A stretch of DNA of 64,000 nt from Lacinutrix sp. MedPE-SW (GTDB taxonomy: Bacteria > Bacteroidota > Bacteroidia > Flavobacteriales > Flavobacteriaceae), in NCBI RefSeq assembly GCF_001874145.1, contig NZ_MPCX01000010.1, positions 62,001 to 126,000 of the forward strand. The letters are read 5' to 3'. Positions 1 through 8,618 of this stretch are shown in pieces; position 1 is the first letter of the stretch, and every line of letters starts with the position of its first letter. Made by a program: the position numbers and the translations under genes. The notes under the pieces are model-generated. The model was not told the origin of the DNA and did no database searches. It saw only the letters and a program-made list of their open reading frames with translations.

Positions 1-1
1 A

Positions 2-1042
2 ATAATTGGAGCAGGTCCAACAGGACTATTCACCGTTTTCGAAGCAGGTTTATTAAAACTAAAATGTCATTTAATAGATGCATTACCACAACCAGGTGGG
101 CAATGCTCAGAAATATATCCTAAAAAACCTATTTACGATATTCCAGCTTATCCAGAAATTCTTGCAGGCGATTTAACACACAAATTAATGGAGCAGTGTA
201 AGCAGTTTGAGCCAGGTTTTACCTTAGGAGAACGAGCAGATACTATAGAAAAACAAGAAGATGGAAGTTTTATAGTAACAACAAATAAAGGCACAAAACA
301 TCAAGCACCAGTTGTTGCAATTGCAGGAGGTTTAGGAAGTTTTGAGCCTAGAAAACCATTAATCCATAATATTGCAAGTTTCGAAGATAAAGGTGTAGAG
401 TATATTATTAAAAACCCAGAAATTTATAGAAATAAAAAAGTTGTAATAGCTGGTGGTGGAGATTCTGCCTTAGATTGGAGTATATTTTTAAGCGATGTCG
501 CAAAAGAAGTAACTTTAATTCACAGACGTAACGAATTTCGTGGTCATTTAGACTCTGTAGAAAAAGTACAAGAACTAAAAAACAAAGAAAAAATAAACTT
601 AATCACTCCAGCCGAGGTTGTAGGTATACTTGGTGATAAAGAAGTAAAAGGTGTTGTTGTAAAACAAGCCGAACATATAGAAAAAGAATTTGAAATAGAG
701 TGCGATCACTTTATACCACTATTTGGTTTATCTCCCAAATTAGGTCCTATAGCTAATTGGGGATTAGAAATAGAGAAAAACGCAATTAAGGTAGATAACA
801 GTTTAGATTACCAAACAAATATTCCAGGAGTGTTTGCCATTGGAGATGTAAATACATATCCAGGTAAACTAAAATTAATACTTTGTGGTTTTCATGAGGC
901 AACATTAATGTGCCAATCTGCATACAAAATTATAAATCCAGGAAAACGCTATGTTATGAAATATACAACAGTAGCAGGAGTAGATGGTTTTGATGGTACA
1001 CGTAAAGAAGCACCAAAAGCCGTGGTAAAAAAAATAGAGTAA
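2..1042 (+). CDS. Ferredoxin/thioredoxin-type NADP reductase, 5' partial
   Basis: FAD/NAD(P)H-dependent pyridine nucleotide-disulfide oxidoreductase of the single-protein ferredoxin-NADP reductase type (TrxB-like, YumC family). The reading frame is open from base 2, so the start lies left of the window. The first visible residues IIGAGPTGL are the FAD-binding GxGxxG fold, followed by PGGQCSEIYPKKPIYDIP, which is typical of this family. A second GxGxxS motif (VVIAGGGDSALDW) binds NAD(P)H, and IPGVFAIGDVNTYPGK near the end is the C-terminal FAD motif. There is no CxxC redox pair as in thioredoxin reductase, which favours ferredoxin reductase. A [2Fe-2S] ferredoxin gene begins 32 bp downstream and is the likely electron partner. 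Confidence 0.88.
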   Translation: MIGAGPTGLFTVFEAGLLKLKCHLIDALPQPGGQCSEIYPKKPIYDIPAYPEILAGDLTHKLMEQCKQFEPGFTLGERADTIEKQEDGSFIVTTNKGTKHQAPVVAIAGGLGSFEPRKPLIHNIASFEDKGVEYIIKNPEIYRNKKVVIAGGGDSALDWSIFLSDVAKEVTLIHRRNEFRGHLDSVEKVQELKNKEKINLITPAEVVGILGDKEVKGVVVKQAEHIEKEFEIECDHFIPLFGLSPKLGPIANWGLEIEKNAIKVDNSLDYQTNIPGVFAIGDVNTYPGKLKLILCGFHEATLMCQSAYKIINPGKRYVMKYTTVAGVDGFDGTRKEAPKAVVKKIE

Positions 1043-1074
1043 TACTATATTAATTAGTAGATAAATATAAAGCA

Positions 1075-1407
1075 TTGGAACAGGATATAAACATAAAAAT
1101 TATAGATCGAGAAGGGAAAGCCCATGACGTTCAAGCGCCAACAGATATGGCAATGAATTTAATGGAAGTAGTACGTTCTTTCGAGCTTGCCGAAGAAGGT
1201 ACAATTGGTGTTTGTGGCGGCATGGCTATGTGTGCGTCCTGCCAATGTTATGTGTTGAGTGATACAGAACTTCCAGAAATGCAAGATGACGAAGAAGCCA
1301 TGTTATCTGAAGCCTTTTATGTAAAAGATAATTCTAGACTAGGTTGTCAAATTCATATTACTCCAGATTTAGAAGGTTTGGAAGTAGAATTGGCTCCTGA
1401 GTCCTAA
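1075..1407 (+). CDS. [2Fe-2S] ferredoxin, adrenodoxin type
   Basis: A 110-residue electron carrier. Cysteines C47, C53, C56 and C91 give the C-x5-C-x2-C-x34-C spacing of plant/vertebrate-type [2Fe-2S] ferredoxins; C58 is extra. The start is probably TTG at 1075: an in-frame stop lies at 1051, and the next ATG would remove the first beta strand. It follows the ferredoxin reductase by 32 bp on the same strand, so the two probably form an operon and a redox pair. Length and acidity (many D/E) fit the family. Confidence 0.85.
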   Translation: MEQDINIKIIDREGKAHDVQAPTDMAMNLMEVVRSFELAEEGTIGVCGGMAMCASCQCYVLSDTELPEMQDDEEAMLSEAFYVKDNSRLGCQIHITPDLEGLEVELAPES

Positions 1408-1434
1408 TAACAAAATTAAATAGCTTAATAATTA

Positions 1435-2331
1435 TTAGGTTCTATAGTTTTCTAAAGCAGTTGGTCCTTCTAGTAATACGCGAACAATTTGTAAAGTTCC
1501 ATTATCTGTAGTAGAAATCTGCCATTTAATTAAAGAAATGGCTCCGTTTTCAATTTCTAAACCAGTAATACTTCTTGGGTGAACACAACTACCATCATTA
1601 AAAAAAGCAATATCACCAGGTTCTGGAAAACGTGGTCTGTGTGTATGGCCAACAACAGTAATTAAATTGTTGTTTTCTATAATCCATTTCTTAGTACGGC
1701 GTTCTACTTTAATAAGTTCCTTGTAGTTTTTAGCAGGACTCGTTGGGTCTGCGATACCCATAACATTTAAAGGTTTCCAAAGTACCCTAACCATAAATCG
1801 GCTCCATTTCCAAAAAAGAAAATTCCACCAATCTGCTTGATGACCATGTGTTAAAAATAGTTCTTGTCCTGTTTGGCAATGTTTTAAAACTATAGCTTCT
1901 TCGTATTTTATATCTCCAAAGAGTTCAACATTTTCACCAACTTTAGGATCAAAATATGTAGATAAGTTTTTTTTTACATATTCTGGGTTTCGGTAAACCA
2001 TGTCATGATTTCCCCAAATCATTTGTAAACGGTTACGCTTATGAAATTCTTTTAGTAAAAGAAAAACATTTTTATGTGCATGTAAAATAGAGTCGAAAGA
2101 TAGGTTTTCCCAAAGTTCGTCACCATCTCCAAGTTCACAATAGGTAAAACCTTCTGCGTAATAATGTTTTAAAGCGTGAAAGTAGATGTTTCGGTTGTTT
2201 GCAAAATCGTCTGCAAAACTATTATCGCCACGGTGGCAATCGCTAAATAGTACTATTTTACTATCGTTATCAAAATCAACAATTTTAGCTTCTTTATAAG
2301 CACGATCTAATCTTTTTTTTGCTGAAAACAT
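1435..2331 (-). CDS. Metallophosphoesterase (calcineurin-like)
   Basis: A 298-residue binuclear-metal phosphoesterase. Metal ligand motifs appear in order: FSDCHRGD (D-x-H), GDGDELWE (GD), WGNHD (GNHD), THGHQADWW (GH) and VVGHTHRPRF (GHTH). The spacing resembles LpxH-like and bacterial UDP-sugar or nucleotide phosphoesterases, but the substrate cannot be assigned. It converges on the ferredoxin gene; an 8-bp inverted repeat (1403-1410 with 1432-1439) spans the short gap and could end both transcripts. Confidence 0.8.
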   Translation of the reverse strand: MFSAKKRLDRAYKEAKIVDFDNDSKIVLFSDCHRGDNSFADDFANNRNIYFHALKHYYAEGFTYCELGDGDELWENLSFDSILHAHKNVFLLLKEFHKRNRLQMIWGNHDMVYRNPEYVKKNLSTYFDPKVGENVELFGDIKYEEAIVLKHCQTGQELFLTHGHQADWWNFLFWKWSRFMVRVLWKPLNVMGIADPTSPAKNYKELIKVERRTKKWIIENNNLITVVGHTHRPRFPEPGDIAFFNDGSCVHPRSITGLEIENGAISLIKWQISTTDNGTLQIVRVLLEGPTALENYRT

Positions 2332-2421
2332 AAATGGAGTTTAAACGAAATTAGCGAAAATTCTTTACTTTATTTATTGTAAAACAATTAAAACATGCAA
2401 ATAATGTATTGTGTAAAAGAA

Positions 2422-3207
2422 TTATACAACTTCTGTTTTGTGAGGAGCTATTTCTGCTTCAATACTATTCCATAAATTAATTCTTACAATTAAAGCTTCT
2501 TTAGAAATTGCTATAACTTCTTCCCATTTTTTAGAGTTTTTACCGCAAAGTTCTTCTATCATTTTCATGGCCATTGGTCCATGCTCATCTTCATCTAATT
2601 CAATGTGTCTTTTAAAGTAATGTATAAGCTGGTTTAAATTTGTGTCTGGAAAATTTCTTTGTAGTTTATTTAAAATTTCAGTAAACATATTTGGTATTAA
2701 TTCCTCTCTACCAAAAGTGAATGCTGCAGCTATTTCATGAGGTTTTTTATGTTTTATTGTGCTAAATGTAAAATTTAAAAAGCCTTTTAGTGCATTGTTT
2801 AAGTTACTATTTTTAATGGTTTCAATAATATCATTAGAGTTCGTGAGCTCTATTAAAAATGTGTCGATATTATTTGTAGAAGTAGAGCATTCGTCCATGG
2901 CATCCAAATACATCTCAAAATGACTTTTTCGCTCTCCTTTTAAATTTATATCTGTCTCTTCAGCAAGTACTATTTCGTTAATTAAATAACGTGTTTCGGC
3001 ATTACCTACAGGTATCCATGGTAAGGTTGTGCATGTTAGTTTTTGTTGTAATGCTTTTAATAAAGACATAAAATCCCATACAGCAAAAACATGAGTTTTC
3101 AAAAAAACCGAAAGGTCATCAGTCGTTTCAATTTTTTTATATAAGCTATGGTTAATTAATTGTTGTCTTAGTGTAGAGAGTTCTTTATTTACTTGATCTA
3201 TGTTCAT
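2422..3207 (-). CDS. DUF3050 family protein (haem-oxygenase-like fold)
   Basis: A 261-residue soluble, mostly helical protein. The N-terminal half (HVFAVWDFMSLLKALQ, then WIPVGNAETRYLINEIVLAEETD) matches the conserved core of DUF3050, a family predicted to share the haem oxygenase/TenA-like helical fold. Conserved H and E residues (LAEETD, RHIELDEDEHGPMA) could form a metal or cofactor site, as in diiron members of this fold. Its function is unknown. It stands alone, separated from the upstream acyl-CoA dehydrogenase by a terminator-like hairpin at 3235-3256. Confidence 0.7.
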   Translation of the reverse strand: MNIDQVNKELSTLRQQLINHSLYKKIETTDDLSVFLKTHVFAVWDFMSLLKALQQKLTCTTLPWIPVGNAETRYLINEIVLAEETDINLKGERKSHFEMYLDAMDECSTSTNNIDTFLIELTNSNDIIETIKNSNLNNALKGFLNFTFSTIKHKKPHEIAAAFTFGREELIPNMFTEILNKLQRNFPDTNLNQLIHYFKRHIELDEDEHGPMAMKMIEELCGKNSKKWEEVIAISKEALIVRINLWNSIEAEIAPHKTEVV

Positions 3208-3219
3208 TAATTTCTTTTT

Positions 3220-3258
3220 TACAAAAATAAAAAATGCGCTTCTATATAGAAACGCACT
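3220..3258 (-). terminator. Rho-independent terminator of the acyl-CoA dehydrogenase gene
   Basis: A 10-bp stem (3235-3244 with 3247-3256, one G-U on the minus-strand RNA) is followed on the minus strand by a T-rich tract. It sits between the end of the acyl-CoA dehydrogenase gene and the start of the DUF3050 gene, separating the two transcripts. Confidence 0.7.
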
Positions 3259-3331
3259 TTAATACTTTTTGGTTTTTTAACTATTACAAATATCTATTTC
3301 GTAGAAGTAAAATAATTAAATAACCCTTGTT

Positions 3332-4510
3332 TTATTTAAAGGCATTAAGGCCTGTAATATCTAAACCGGTGATTAGTAAATGTATATCATGTGTGCCTTC
3401 GTAGGTAATAACACTTTCAAGATTCATAGAGTGACGCATGATTGAGTATTCGCCGCTAATTCCCATACCACCAAGCATTTGTCTTGCTTCTCTAGCAATA
3501 TTTATAGCCATTTCTACATTATTACGTTTTGCCATAGATATTTGTGCAGATGTTGCAGTACCATTTTCTCGCATAACACCTAAACGCCAAGCTAATAGTT
3601 GTGCCTTGGTAATTTCGGTAATCATCTCGGCTAATTTTTTTTGTTGTAATTGAAACTGGCCAATAGGTTTACCAAACTGCATGCGTTCTTTACTATAGCG
3701 TAAAGCAGTATCATAACAATCCATAGCAGCACCTATTGCTCCCCAAGCAATACCAAAACGAGCAGAATCTAAGCAACCTAAAGGCGCACCTAAACCAGAT
3801 TTGTTTGGCAATAAGTTTTCTTTAGGGACTTTTACATTATCAAAAATAAGCTCACCAGTAGCACTTGCTCTTAGTGACCATTTGTTATGTGTTTCTGGCG
3901 TTGTAAAACCTTCCATGCCACGTTCTACAATAAGACCGTGAATTCTACCTTCTTCATTTTTAGCCCAAACAACAGCTACGTTACAAAACGGCGCATTACT
4001 AATCCACATTTTTGCACCATTTAAAAGATAATGATCTCCCATGTCTTTAAAGTTAGTAACCATAGCACCAGGATTAGAGCCATGATCTGGCTCTGTTAAA
4101 CCAAAACTACCAATCCACTCACCACTAGCCAATTTTGGTAAATACTTATTGCGCTGCTCTTCGTTGCCATATTTCCAGATAGGATACATTACTAGTGAGC
4201 TTTGTACAGAGGCTGTACTTCGTACACCAGAATCTCCACGCTCAATTTCCTGCATAATTAAACCATAAGAAATCTGGTCTAAACCAGCGCCACCATATTC
4301 TTCTGGAATATAAGGTCCAAAAGCACCAATTTCTGCTAGACCGCTAATAATAGACTTTGGAAACTCTGCTTTTTGAGCAGCGTCTTCAATAATTGGAGAG
4401 ACATCACGTTTTACCCATTCTCTAGCAGCATCACGTACTAGTTTATGTTCGTCTGTTAAAAGTTCATCAAGATTGTAATAATCTGGAGCTTCAAATAAAT
4501 CTGGCTTCAT
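3332..4510 (-). CDS. Acyl-CoA dehydrogenase, glutaryl-CoA dehydrogenase type
   Basis: A 392-residue flavoprotein of the acyl-CoA dehydrogenase superfamily. Signature motifs are visible: GSFGLTEPDHGSNPG (FAD/substrate binding), KMWISNAPF, RFGIAWGA, the quinone/ETF-side segment ARQMLGGMGISGEY, and the C-terminal YEGTHDIHLL with the catalytic base E371. The N-terminal D-x-x-Y-N-L-D-x-L-L-T-D and the full-length match point to the glutaryl-CoA dehydrogenase (lysine/tryptophan breakdown) branch rather than the short-chain branch; the exact substrate remains an inference. It is monocistronic by context. Confidence 0.85.
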   Translation of the reverse strand: MKPDLFEAPDYYNLDELLTDEHKLVRDAAREWVKRDVSPIIEDAAQKAEFPKSIISGLAEIGAFGPYIPEEYGGAGLDQISYGLIMQEIERGDSGVRSTASVQSSLVMYPIWKYGNEEQRNKYLPKLASGEWIGSFGLTEPDHGSNPGAMVTNFKDMGDHYLLNGAKMWISNAPFCNVAVVWAKNEEGRIHGLIVERGMEGFTTPETHNKWSLRASATGELIFDNVKVPKENLLPNKSGLGAPLGCLDSARFGIAWGAIGAAMDCYDTALRYSKERMQFGKPIGQFQLQQKKLAEMITEITKAQLLAWRLGVMRENGTATSAQISMAKRNNVEMAINIAREARQMLGGMGISGEYSIMRHSMNLESVITYEGTHDIHLLITGLDITGLNAFK

Positions 4511-4615
4511 ATGTAAATTTTATTGCTCTAAATATGAGGAATTCTCAAAATAGAAGGCGTTATTTTATTAGTTTATCAAAAATAACTAAAAAGCTTACAT
4601 TGCCCAATTTAAATA

Positions 4616-5329
4616 TCACATTTTAAGATAAAATTCTTTTGTTAAATTTATATACTCTTTAGTGTAGTCGTGTCGAGTATTTTCAATAATAAGCTCATTA
4701 ATTTCAATAGCGCTTTCGCGGAAAGACATCTCGATTAAAGAGCGCTTAATTTCAGAATTTAGTGTGCCTCGAACGCGAGTAATTTTGTTAGGCATTAAGT
4801 TTACAGCCGAAGCTAAAGCAATAAATTTATTTTCTTCCTTAAAAGGAATAACTGTACAAAAAGTACCGTCTTCCATTAATAATTTAGAAACACTAGCTAC
4901 TAAATGCTCAAAAGGCATGGCGTCTTGAAAACGTGCTAAATCACGTTGTGTATTTTCTGTTTTATAATCTTCATTATAAAATGGAGGATTGCATATAATT
5001 AAATCGTACTTATCTTCAATCTCTTCGGTAAATTCAGCTAAATCTGCATGGTAGCAAAATAATCTATCGCTCCATGGTGAAGCTTCAAAATTTTCAACAC
5101 ATTGTTCGTATGCTCTTTCGTCTATTTCTAATGCATCTATAACTTCAGCATGACTACGTTGTGCTAGCATTAAAGATAAAATGCCTGTTCCAGCACCAAT
5201 ATCTAGCGTTGCAAAAGGTTGTTTGGTAATGGTTGTCCAAGCACCAAGTAAAACACCATCGGTTCCAATTTTCATGGCACATTGGTCTTGTTTTACTGTA
5301 AACTGTTTAAAATAAAAAGGTTTACTCAT
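4616..5329 (-). CDS. tRNA1(Val) adenine-37 N6-methyltransferase (YfiC/TrmN6)
   Basis: A 237-residue SAM-dependent methyltransferase. FKQFTVKQDQCAMKIGTDGVLLGAW is the family's N-terminal signature (given here across residues 7-31), LDIGAGTGILSLML (residues 42-55) is the SAM motif I, and NPPFYNEDY (N114-F117) is the N6-adenine NPPF catalytic motif. Its start codon overlaps the stop of rimM by one base, so the two are translationally coupled. Its position downstream of rpsP and rimM fits a tRNA/ribosome maturation group. Confidence 0.85.
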   Translation of the reverse strand: MSKPFYFKQFTVKQDQCAMKIGTDGVLLGAWTTITKQPFATLDIGAGTGILSLMLAQRSHAEVIDALEIDERAYEQCVENFEASPWSDRLFCYHADLAEFTEEIEDKYDLIICNPPFYNEDYKTENTQRDLARFQDAMPFEHLVASVSKLLMEDGTFCTVIPFKEENKFIALASAVNLMPNKITRVRGTLNSEIKRSLIEMSFRESAIEINELIIENTRHDYTKEYINLTKEFYLKM

Positions 5330-5859
5330 TATTCTTCAAGATACAAATCAATTAAACCTTCGGGAGTATTAACAAATATGGTTTTGTTTTGTTTATCTAC
5401 TTTAGAAATAAATTCATCATTCATAGGTATTAGTATTTCAATACCATTTCTGTCTATTTCAAATAAAGATTGAGCAGTACTATCATTAACACCTTTAATG
5501 GAGCCTACAGTTCCAAAGTTTTTGTCTTCTACGGTAAAGCCAATAATTTCATGAAAGTAAAACTTATCGTCGTCTAGTTCTGGTAATGCAGAAAGCGGTA
5601 AATAGCATTCGCTTTTTATTAAAGCATCAGCATCTGCTTCTGTGTCTACGTCTTCAAATTTTACACGCAACAATTCACTTTTATGCAATTGAGAACTTTC
5701 TGTAAAAAAAGGTATTAAATTACCTCTAACATCTACAAATACGGCATCTAAGTTTTCGTATAAATCTGGTTCATCTGTATCCAGTTTTATTAACAACTCT
5801 CCTTTAAAACTGTATTTTTTTACAATTTTACCAAGAAAAAAACATTCGTCTTTAGTCAT
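5329..5859 (-). CDS. rimM: Ribosome maturation factor RimM
   Basis: A 176-residue 16S rRNA processing factor that binds S19 in the 30S head. The N-terminal beta-barrel begins with FFLGKIVKKYSFKGELLIK (G-x-I-x-K-x-x-G/S-x-x-G-E pattern), and the C-terminal PRC-barrel is visible as YFHEIIGFTVED through LIPMNDEFISKVD. Its 3' end overlaps the methyltransferase by one base. It lies downstream of rpsP, as in most bacteria, but with a terminator hairpin in between. Confidence 0.93.
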   Translation of the reverse strand: MTKDECFFLGKIVKKYSFKGELLIKLDTDEPDLYENLDAVFVDVRGNLIPFFTESSQLHKSELLRVKFEDVDTEADADALIKSECYLPLSALPELDDDKFYFHEIIGFTVEDKNFGTVGSIKGVNDSTAQSLFEIDRNGIEILIPMNDEFISKVDKQNKTIFVNTPEGLIDLYLEE

Positions 5860-5959
5860 CGAAAAATTTTTGTTTCGTTTCCACTATTATGGAAATATAT
5901 TAATAATTACTTAGGTCTTGTTTGTATTTAACCTAATAATAAATTTTAGTTTTTTGTAA

Positions 5960-5992
5960 TAAAAAACTCCGATAAAAAATTATCGGAGTTTA
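5960..5992 (-). terminator. Terminator or attenuator between rpsP and rimM
   Basis: A perfect 10-bp stem (5965-5974 with 5981-5990, loop of 6) is followed on the minus strand by a T tract. It lies 24-49 bp after the rpsP stop codon and before rimM, so it should limit read-through from the strong rpsP promoter into rimM. Confidence 0.8.
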
Positions 5993-6013
5993 AAAGTATA
6001 AAAAATTAATTTT

Positions 6014-6517
6014 CTATTCTTCTTCGTTTGTTGCTTCTGCTTCTTCAGCTGGAGCTTCTTCTTCAACAACTGGAGCGTTAGCTGCAATTCTTGCTTCGTT
6101 AGCTGCTTTTTCAGCTTCAAATGCTTTAGCTTTAGCATCTGCATCAGCTTTTGCTAAAGTGTCTTTTTTTGCATCTACTTTACCAGCTTTTTCTTCTAAC
6201 CAAGCAGCGAATTTCTTCTCAGCTTGCTCTTCAGTTAAAGCACCTTTACGAACTCCACCAGCAAGGTGATTTTTAAGTAAGGCTCCTTTGTAAGATAATA
6301 ATGCTTTGGCAGTATCTGTTGGTTGTGCACCATTCTGTAGCCATTTTACTGCTCCATCAACATCTAATTCAATAGTTGCTGGGTTAGTGTTTGGGTTGTA
6401 AGCACCTATTTTTTCTAGGTATTTACCATCTCTTTTCGCGCGAGCATCTGCTGCTACGATCCAGTAATAAGGTTTTCCTTTTTTACCGTGTCTTTGTAAT
6501 CTGATTTTTACAGGCAT
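6014..6517 (-). CDS. rpsP: 30S ribosomal protein S16
   Basis: A 167-residue S16. The start is taken at the ATG at 6517 (MPVKIRLQRHGKKGKPYYWIV), the universal N-terminus; the longer open frame to 6574 only adds leader sequence that overlaps the promoter. Residues 1-85 are the S16 core (GKYLEKIGAYNPNTNP, AVKWLQNGAQPTDTA). The remaining ~80 residues are a K/A/E-rich tail, a known lineage extension in Bacteroidota; bacterial S16 is otherwise about 80-90 residues. Confidence 0.95.
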   Translation of the reverse strand: MPVKIRLQRHGKKGKPYYWIVAADARAKRDGKYLEKIGAYNPNTNPATIELDVDGAVKWLQNGAQPTDTAKALLSYKGALLKNHLAGGVRKGALTEEQAEKKFAAWLEEKAGKVDAKKDTLAKADADAKAKAFEAEKAANEARIAANAPVVEEEAPAEEAEATNEEE

Positions 6518-6531
6518 AAAAATTAATTTGT

Positions 6532-6546
6532 GAGGTACGCGACCTC
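6532..6546 (-). promoter_or_regulatory. Hairpin in the rpsP 5' leader
   Basis: An inverted repeat of 5 bp (GAGGT / ACCTC) with a 5-nt loop lies in the ~40-nt leader, 15 nt before the rpsP start codon. It could be a translational control site for S16, or chance; the stem is short. Confidence 0.35.
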
Positions 6547-6563
6547 GATTATTAATAAGTGTG

Positions 6564-6592
6564 CAAAGATACAATATTTATTTATATATCAA
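6564..6592 (-). promoter_or_regulatory. rpsP promoter
   Basis: Read on the minus strand: TTG (-33) at 6592-6590, an 18-bp A/T-only spacer, then TATCTTTG at 6571-6564, a perfect match to the Bacteroidota -7 box TAnnTTTG. Predicted transcription start near 6557, giving a leader of about 40 nt. Confidence 0.75.
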
Positions 6593-6661
6593 CTTTTTAA
6601 ATTAAAACTATAACATTGTGATTTTTTATTTTATTTTTGGTTTCTTCAAACACTATAAACT

Positions 6662-7753
6662 ATGAAAAAAATTATCGTTTTATTCCTTTTAACTTTTGCT
6701 TTTTTTAGCTGTGGCGAAGAAGTTGAATTTAACACTCCAACCTTTAGTGCTAAAAAAGATGGTAATATTTGGGAAGCGGTTAGCTACACTGCAAATTTAG
6801 ATACTAATGGTGTGTTGACAATTGTAGCTTTTAATAATTTTGAAACGATAACTTTAGTTGCTTTTCCATCAGACGCTAGTTCATGTACAGGTGTTTTTCA
6901 AGATAATATAGGTAGTTGTTATGAGGTTGTAGAGAATGCATCTTTTGCAACTTTACTAGATGCCGATGAAGTTTTCTATTCAACAAGTAATGTTCCAGAT
7001 GAAAGTATGCAAATTTATCCTCCGGCTGGTGTAATAAATTTAAGAGATTTAGATTTAGAAGCAGGTTTAGTTTCTGGAGAGTTTTATTTCAATGCATTTT
7101 CTAACTCAGGATTATCTGCAGTTAATTTTAATGAAGGCTTTTTTCATAATGTTCCTTTAATTGGAGCGGTAGTAGTAGAAGGAAACACAAATATTTCTTG
7201 TGATAGTGCAGAAAGTGCTGTTAACGCTACATCTATTACATATAATGCAACTCCAACAAATGATCCTCAATATGAGAACGCTTGTAATGCTTATAGAACA
7301 GCTCTATTAAATAAAATATCATCTTGCGGTGACCCAGGAGGTACTATTCAAGATATGGTTGATGCTTTAGATTGTACAGCAACAACTACTTTAACTACAA
7401 GTATAGAAGTAGAGGTAGATGGCACAGCCAGAGTTTTTAATGCTAATGAGAGTGTAACATTAATTGGTACAACAAAAACGGTTATAGTTGAAGATGCCGC
7501 AAATACAGACTACGTTCAATTTGATATAGAAGAAGGACAAACAGGAACAGACATTGTAACTAATTTTGTAATAAATATAAACGGTGTCAACCATGAGCCT
7601 ATACCGGGAAATATGACTTTAGGTGAATTTACTACCACAATTACAACAAATTCAAACACGGCTATTCAAGGTACATTTTCAGGTGCTGTTAACGATTATA
7701 ACGGTGGAGCAGATGTTGGTTTAGCAAATGGTGTGATAAATGTTAATTTGTAG
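6662..7753 (+). CDS. Lipoprotein, DUF6252-like
   Basis: A 363-residue exported lipoprotein. Residues 1-18 form a lipoprotein signal peptide ending in the lipobox AFFSC. The mature part begins with FSAKKDGNIWEA, a pattern typical of flavobacterial DUF6252 and related surface lipoproteins, and continues as a beta-rich, acidic, T/N-rich protein. A second region (about residues 180-240) has cysteines and CNAYRTALLNKISSCGDPGG, suggesting a disulfide-containing subdomain. No enzymatic motif is visible. It is a single-gene unit followed by a strong terminator. Confidence 0.65.
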   Translation: MKKIIVLFLLTFAFFSCGEEVEFNTPTFSAKKDGNIWEAVSYTANLDTNGVLTIVAFNNFETITLVAFPSDASSCTGVFQDNIGSCYEVVENASFATLLDADEVFYSTSNVPDESMQIYPPAGVINLRDLDLEAGLVSGEFYFNAFSNSGLSAVNFNEGFFHNVPLIGAVVVEGNTNISCDSAESAVNATSITYNATPTNDPQYENACNAYRTALLNKISSCGDPGGTIQDMVDALDCTATTTLTTSIEVEVDGTARVFNANESVTLIGTTKTVIVEDAANTDYVQFDIEEGQTGTDIVTNFVININGVNHEPIPGNMTLGEFTTTITTNSNTAIQGTFSGAVNDYNGGADVGLANGVINVNL

Positions 7754-7774
7754 GTAATTTTATAAAATAAAAAA

Positions 7775-7809
7775 AGAGCGCAGTCCTAAGGCTGCGCTCT
7801 TTTTTTTTT
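7775..7809 (+). terminator. Rho-independent terminator
   Basis: A GC-rich 9-bp stem (7775-7783 with 7792-7800) and a run of nine T residues follow the lipoprotein gene by 21 bp. Confidence 0.9.
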
Positions 7810-7865
7810 GGTTTTGTTAAAGACTCTTAAAAACGTTTAAATCACTCACAAAGTGTGTTAAACAA

Positions 7866-7897
7866 CTTGACATCGCATCTAATTTCTACTATCTTTA
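7866..7897 (+). promoter_or_regulatory. Promoter of the four-helix-bundle protein gene
   Basis: TTGA near 7867 and TATCTTTA at 7890-7897 (one change from TAnnTTTG). The predicted RNA start (about 7903) excludes the upstream GTG at 7908 as a sensible start and supports the ATG at 7965. Confidence 0.5.
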
Positions 7898-7964
7898 AAT
7901 TGTTGATGTGAAACAATACGCATCATTAAAAAAAGTATTGAAATTTAAAATGATAAAAGATATT

Positions 7965-8414
7965 ATGAAGTATACCGAAGAAATTTCAAACAAATTAAAC
8001 GAACTACTTGTAAAAAACTATGATGCCGAAAAAGGATACATAGATGCCTACCAAAATGTAGAAAGTAACGATTTAAAAATGTTTTTTAAACGAAGAGCTT
8101 CAGAAAGAAGTGAATTTGCAAAAGAATTAAGAACCGAAATCTTACAATACGGACAAATTCCTGAAGATTCTGGAACGTTTAAAGGCGCAATGCATAGAAA
8201 TTGGATGAATTTAAAAAACACGTTTTCATCTAACAATGAAGAAGCAATTTTAGAAGAAGCAATTAGAGGTGAGGAATCAAGTCTTGAAGAATACAATACT
8301 ATGATTACAGAAAAAAACTTACCGCCAACAATTGATAACTTGATTGCAAAACATAGAGACGCAATACAATCTGCAATTAATACAGAAAAAGCCAAATTAG
8401 AATTGGTAAGCTAA
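7965..8414 (+). CDS. PA2169/DUF2383-type four-helix bundle protein
   Basis: A 149-residue ferritin-like helical protein. MKYTEEISNKLNELLVKNYDAEKGY, FFKRRASERSEFAKEL and a C-terminal MHRNWMNLKNTF / EEAIRGEESSLEEYNTMI give the repeated E/H/R pattern of the PA2169 (DUF2383) family, usually stress-induced in Bacteroidota. The ATG at 7965 is chosen over a GTG at 7908 because of the promoter position and the family N-terminus. Function unknown. A terminator hairpin follows at 8441-8471. Confidence 0.75.
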   Translation: MKYTEEISNKLNELLVKNYDAEKGYIDAYQNVESNDLKMFFKRRASERSEFAKELRTEILQYGQIPEDSGTFKGAMHRNWMNLKNTFSSNNEEAILEEAIRGEESSLEEYNTMITEKNLPPTIDNLIAKHRDAIQSAINTEKAKLELVS

Positions 8415-8440
8415 AATTTTTTATGAAAAAGAAATTTGCT

Positions 8441-8471
8441 AAAAAGTCAACTCGAAAGAGTTGGCTTTTTT
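8441..8471 (+). terminator. Rho-independent terminator
   Basis: An 11-12 bp stem (around 8441-8453 with 8457-8467, one G-U) with a GAAA loop, then six T residues, 27 bp after the stop codon. Confidence 0.85.
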
Positions 8472-8618
8472 GCTGTTTAAAAGCTTTTATTCTCTTAAAA
8501 AATAGGGTCTTTATAACTCTTGATAACTTTAACTTTTTAAACTCTCATTTTTATGTATTTTTATAGGCCAATAATTTCTCACAGCTTTTTTAGCAAAACA
8601 CCTTAATAACAGCTATTT

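Noticed and set aside
1403-1439. Bidirectional terminator between ferredoxin and phosphoesterase genes
   Set aside because: The 8-bp A/T-rich stem has a 21-nt loop, overlaps both stop codons and lacks a clear T tract, so it was not listed as a feature.
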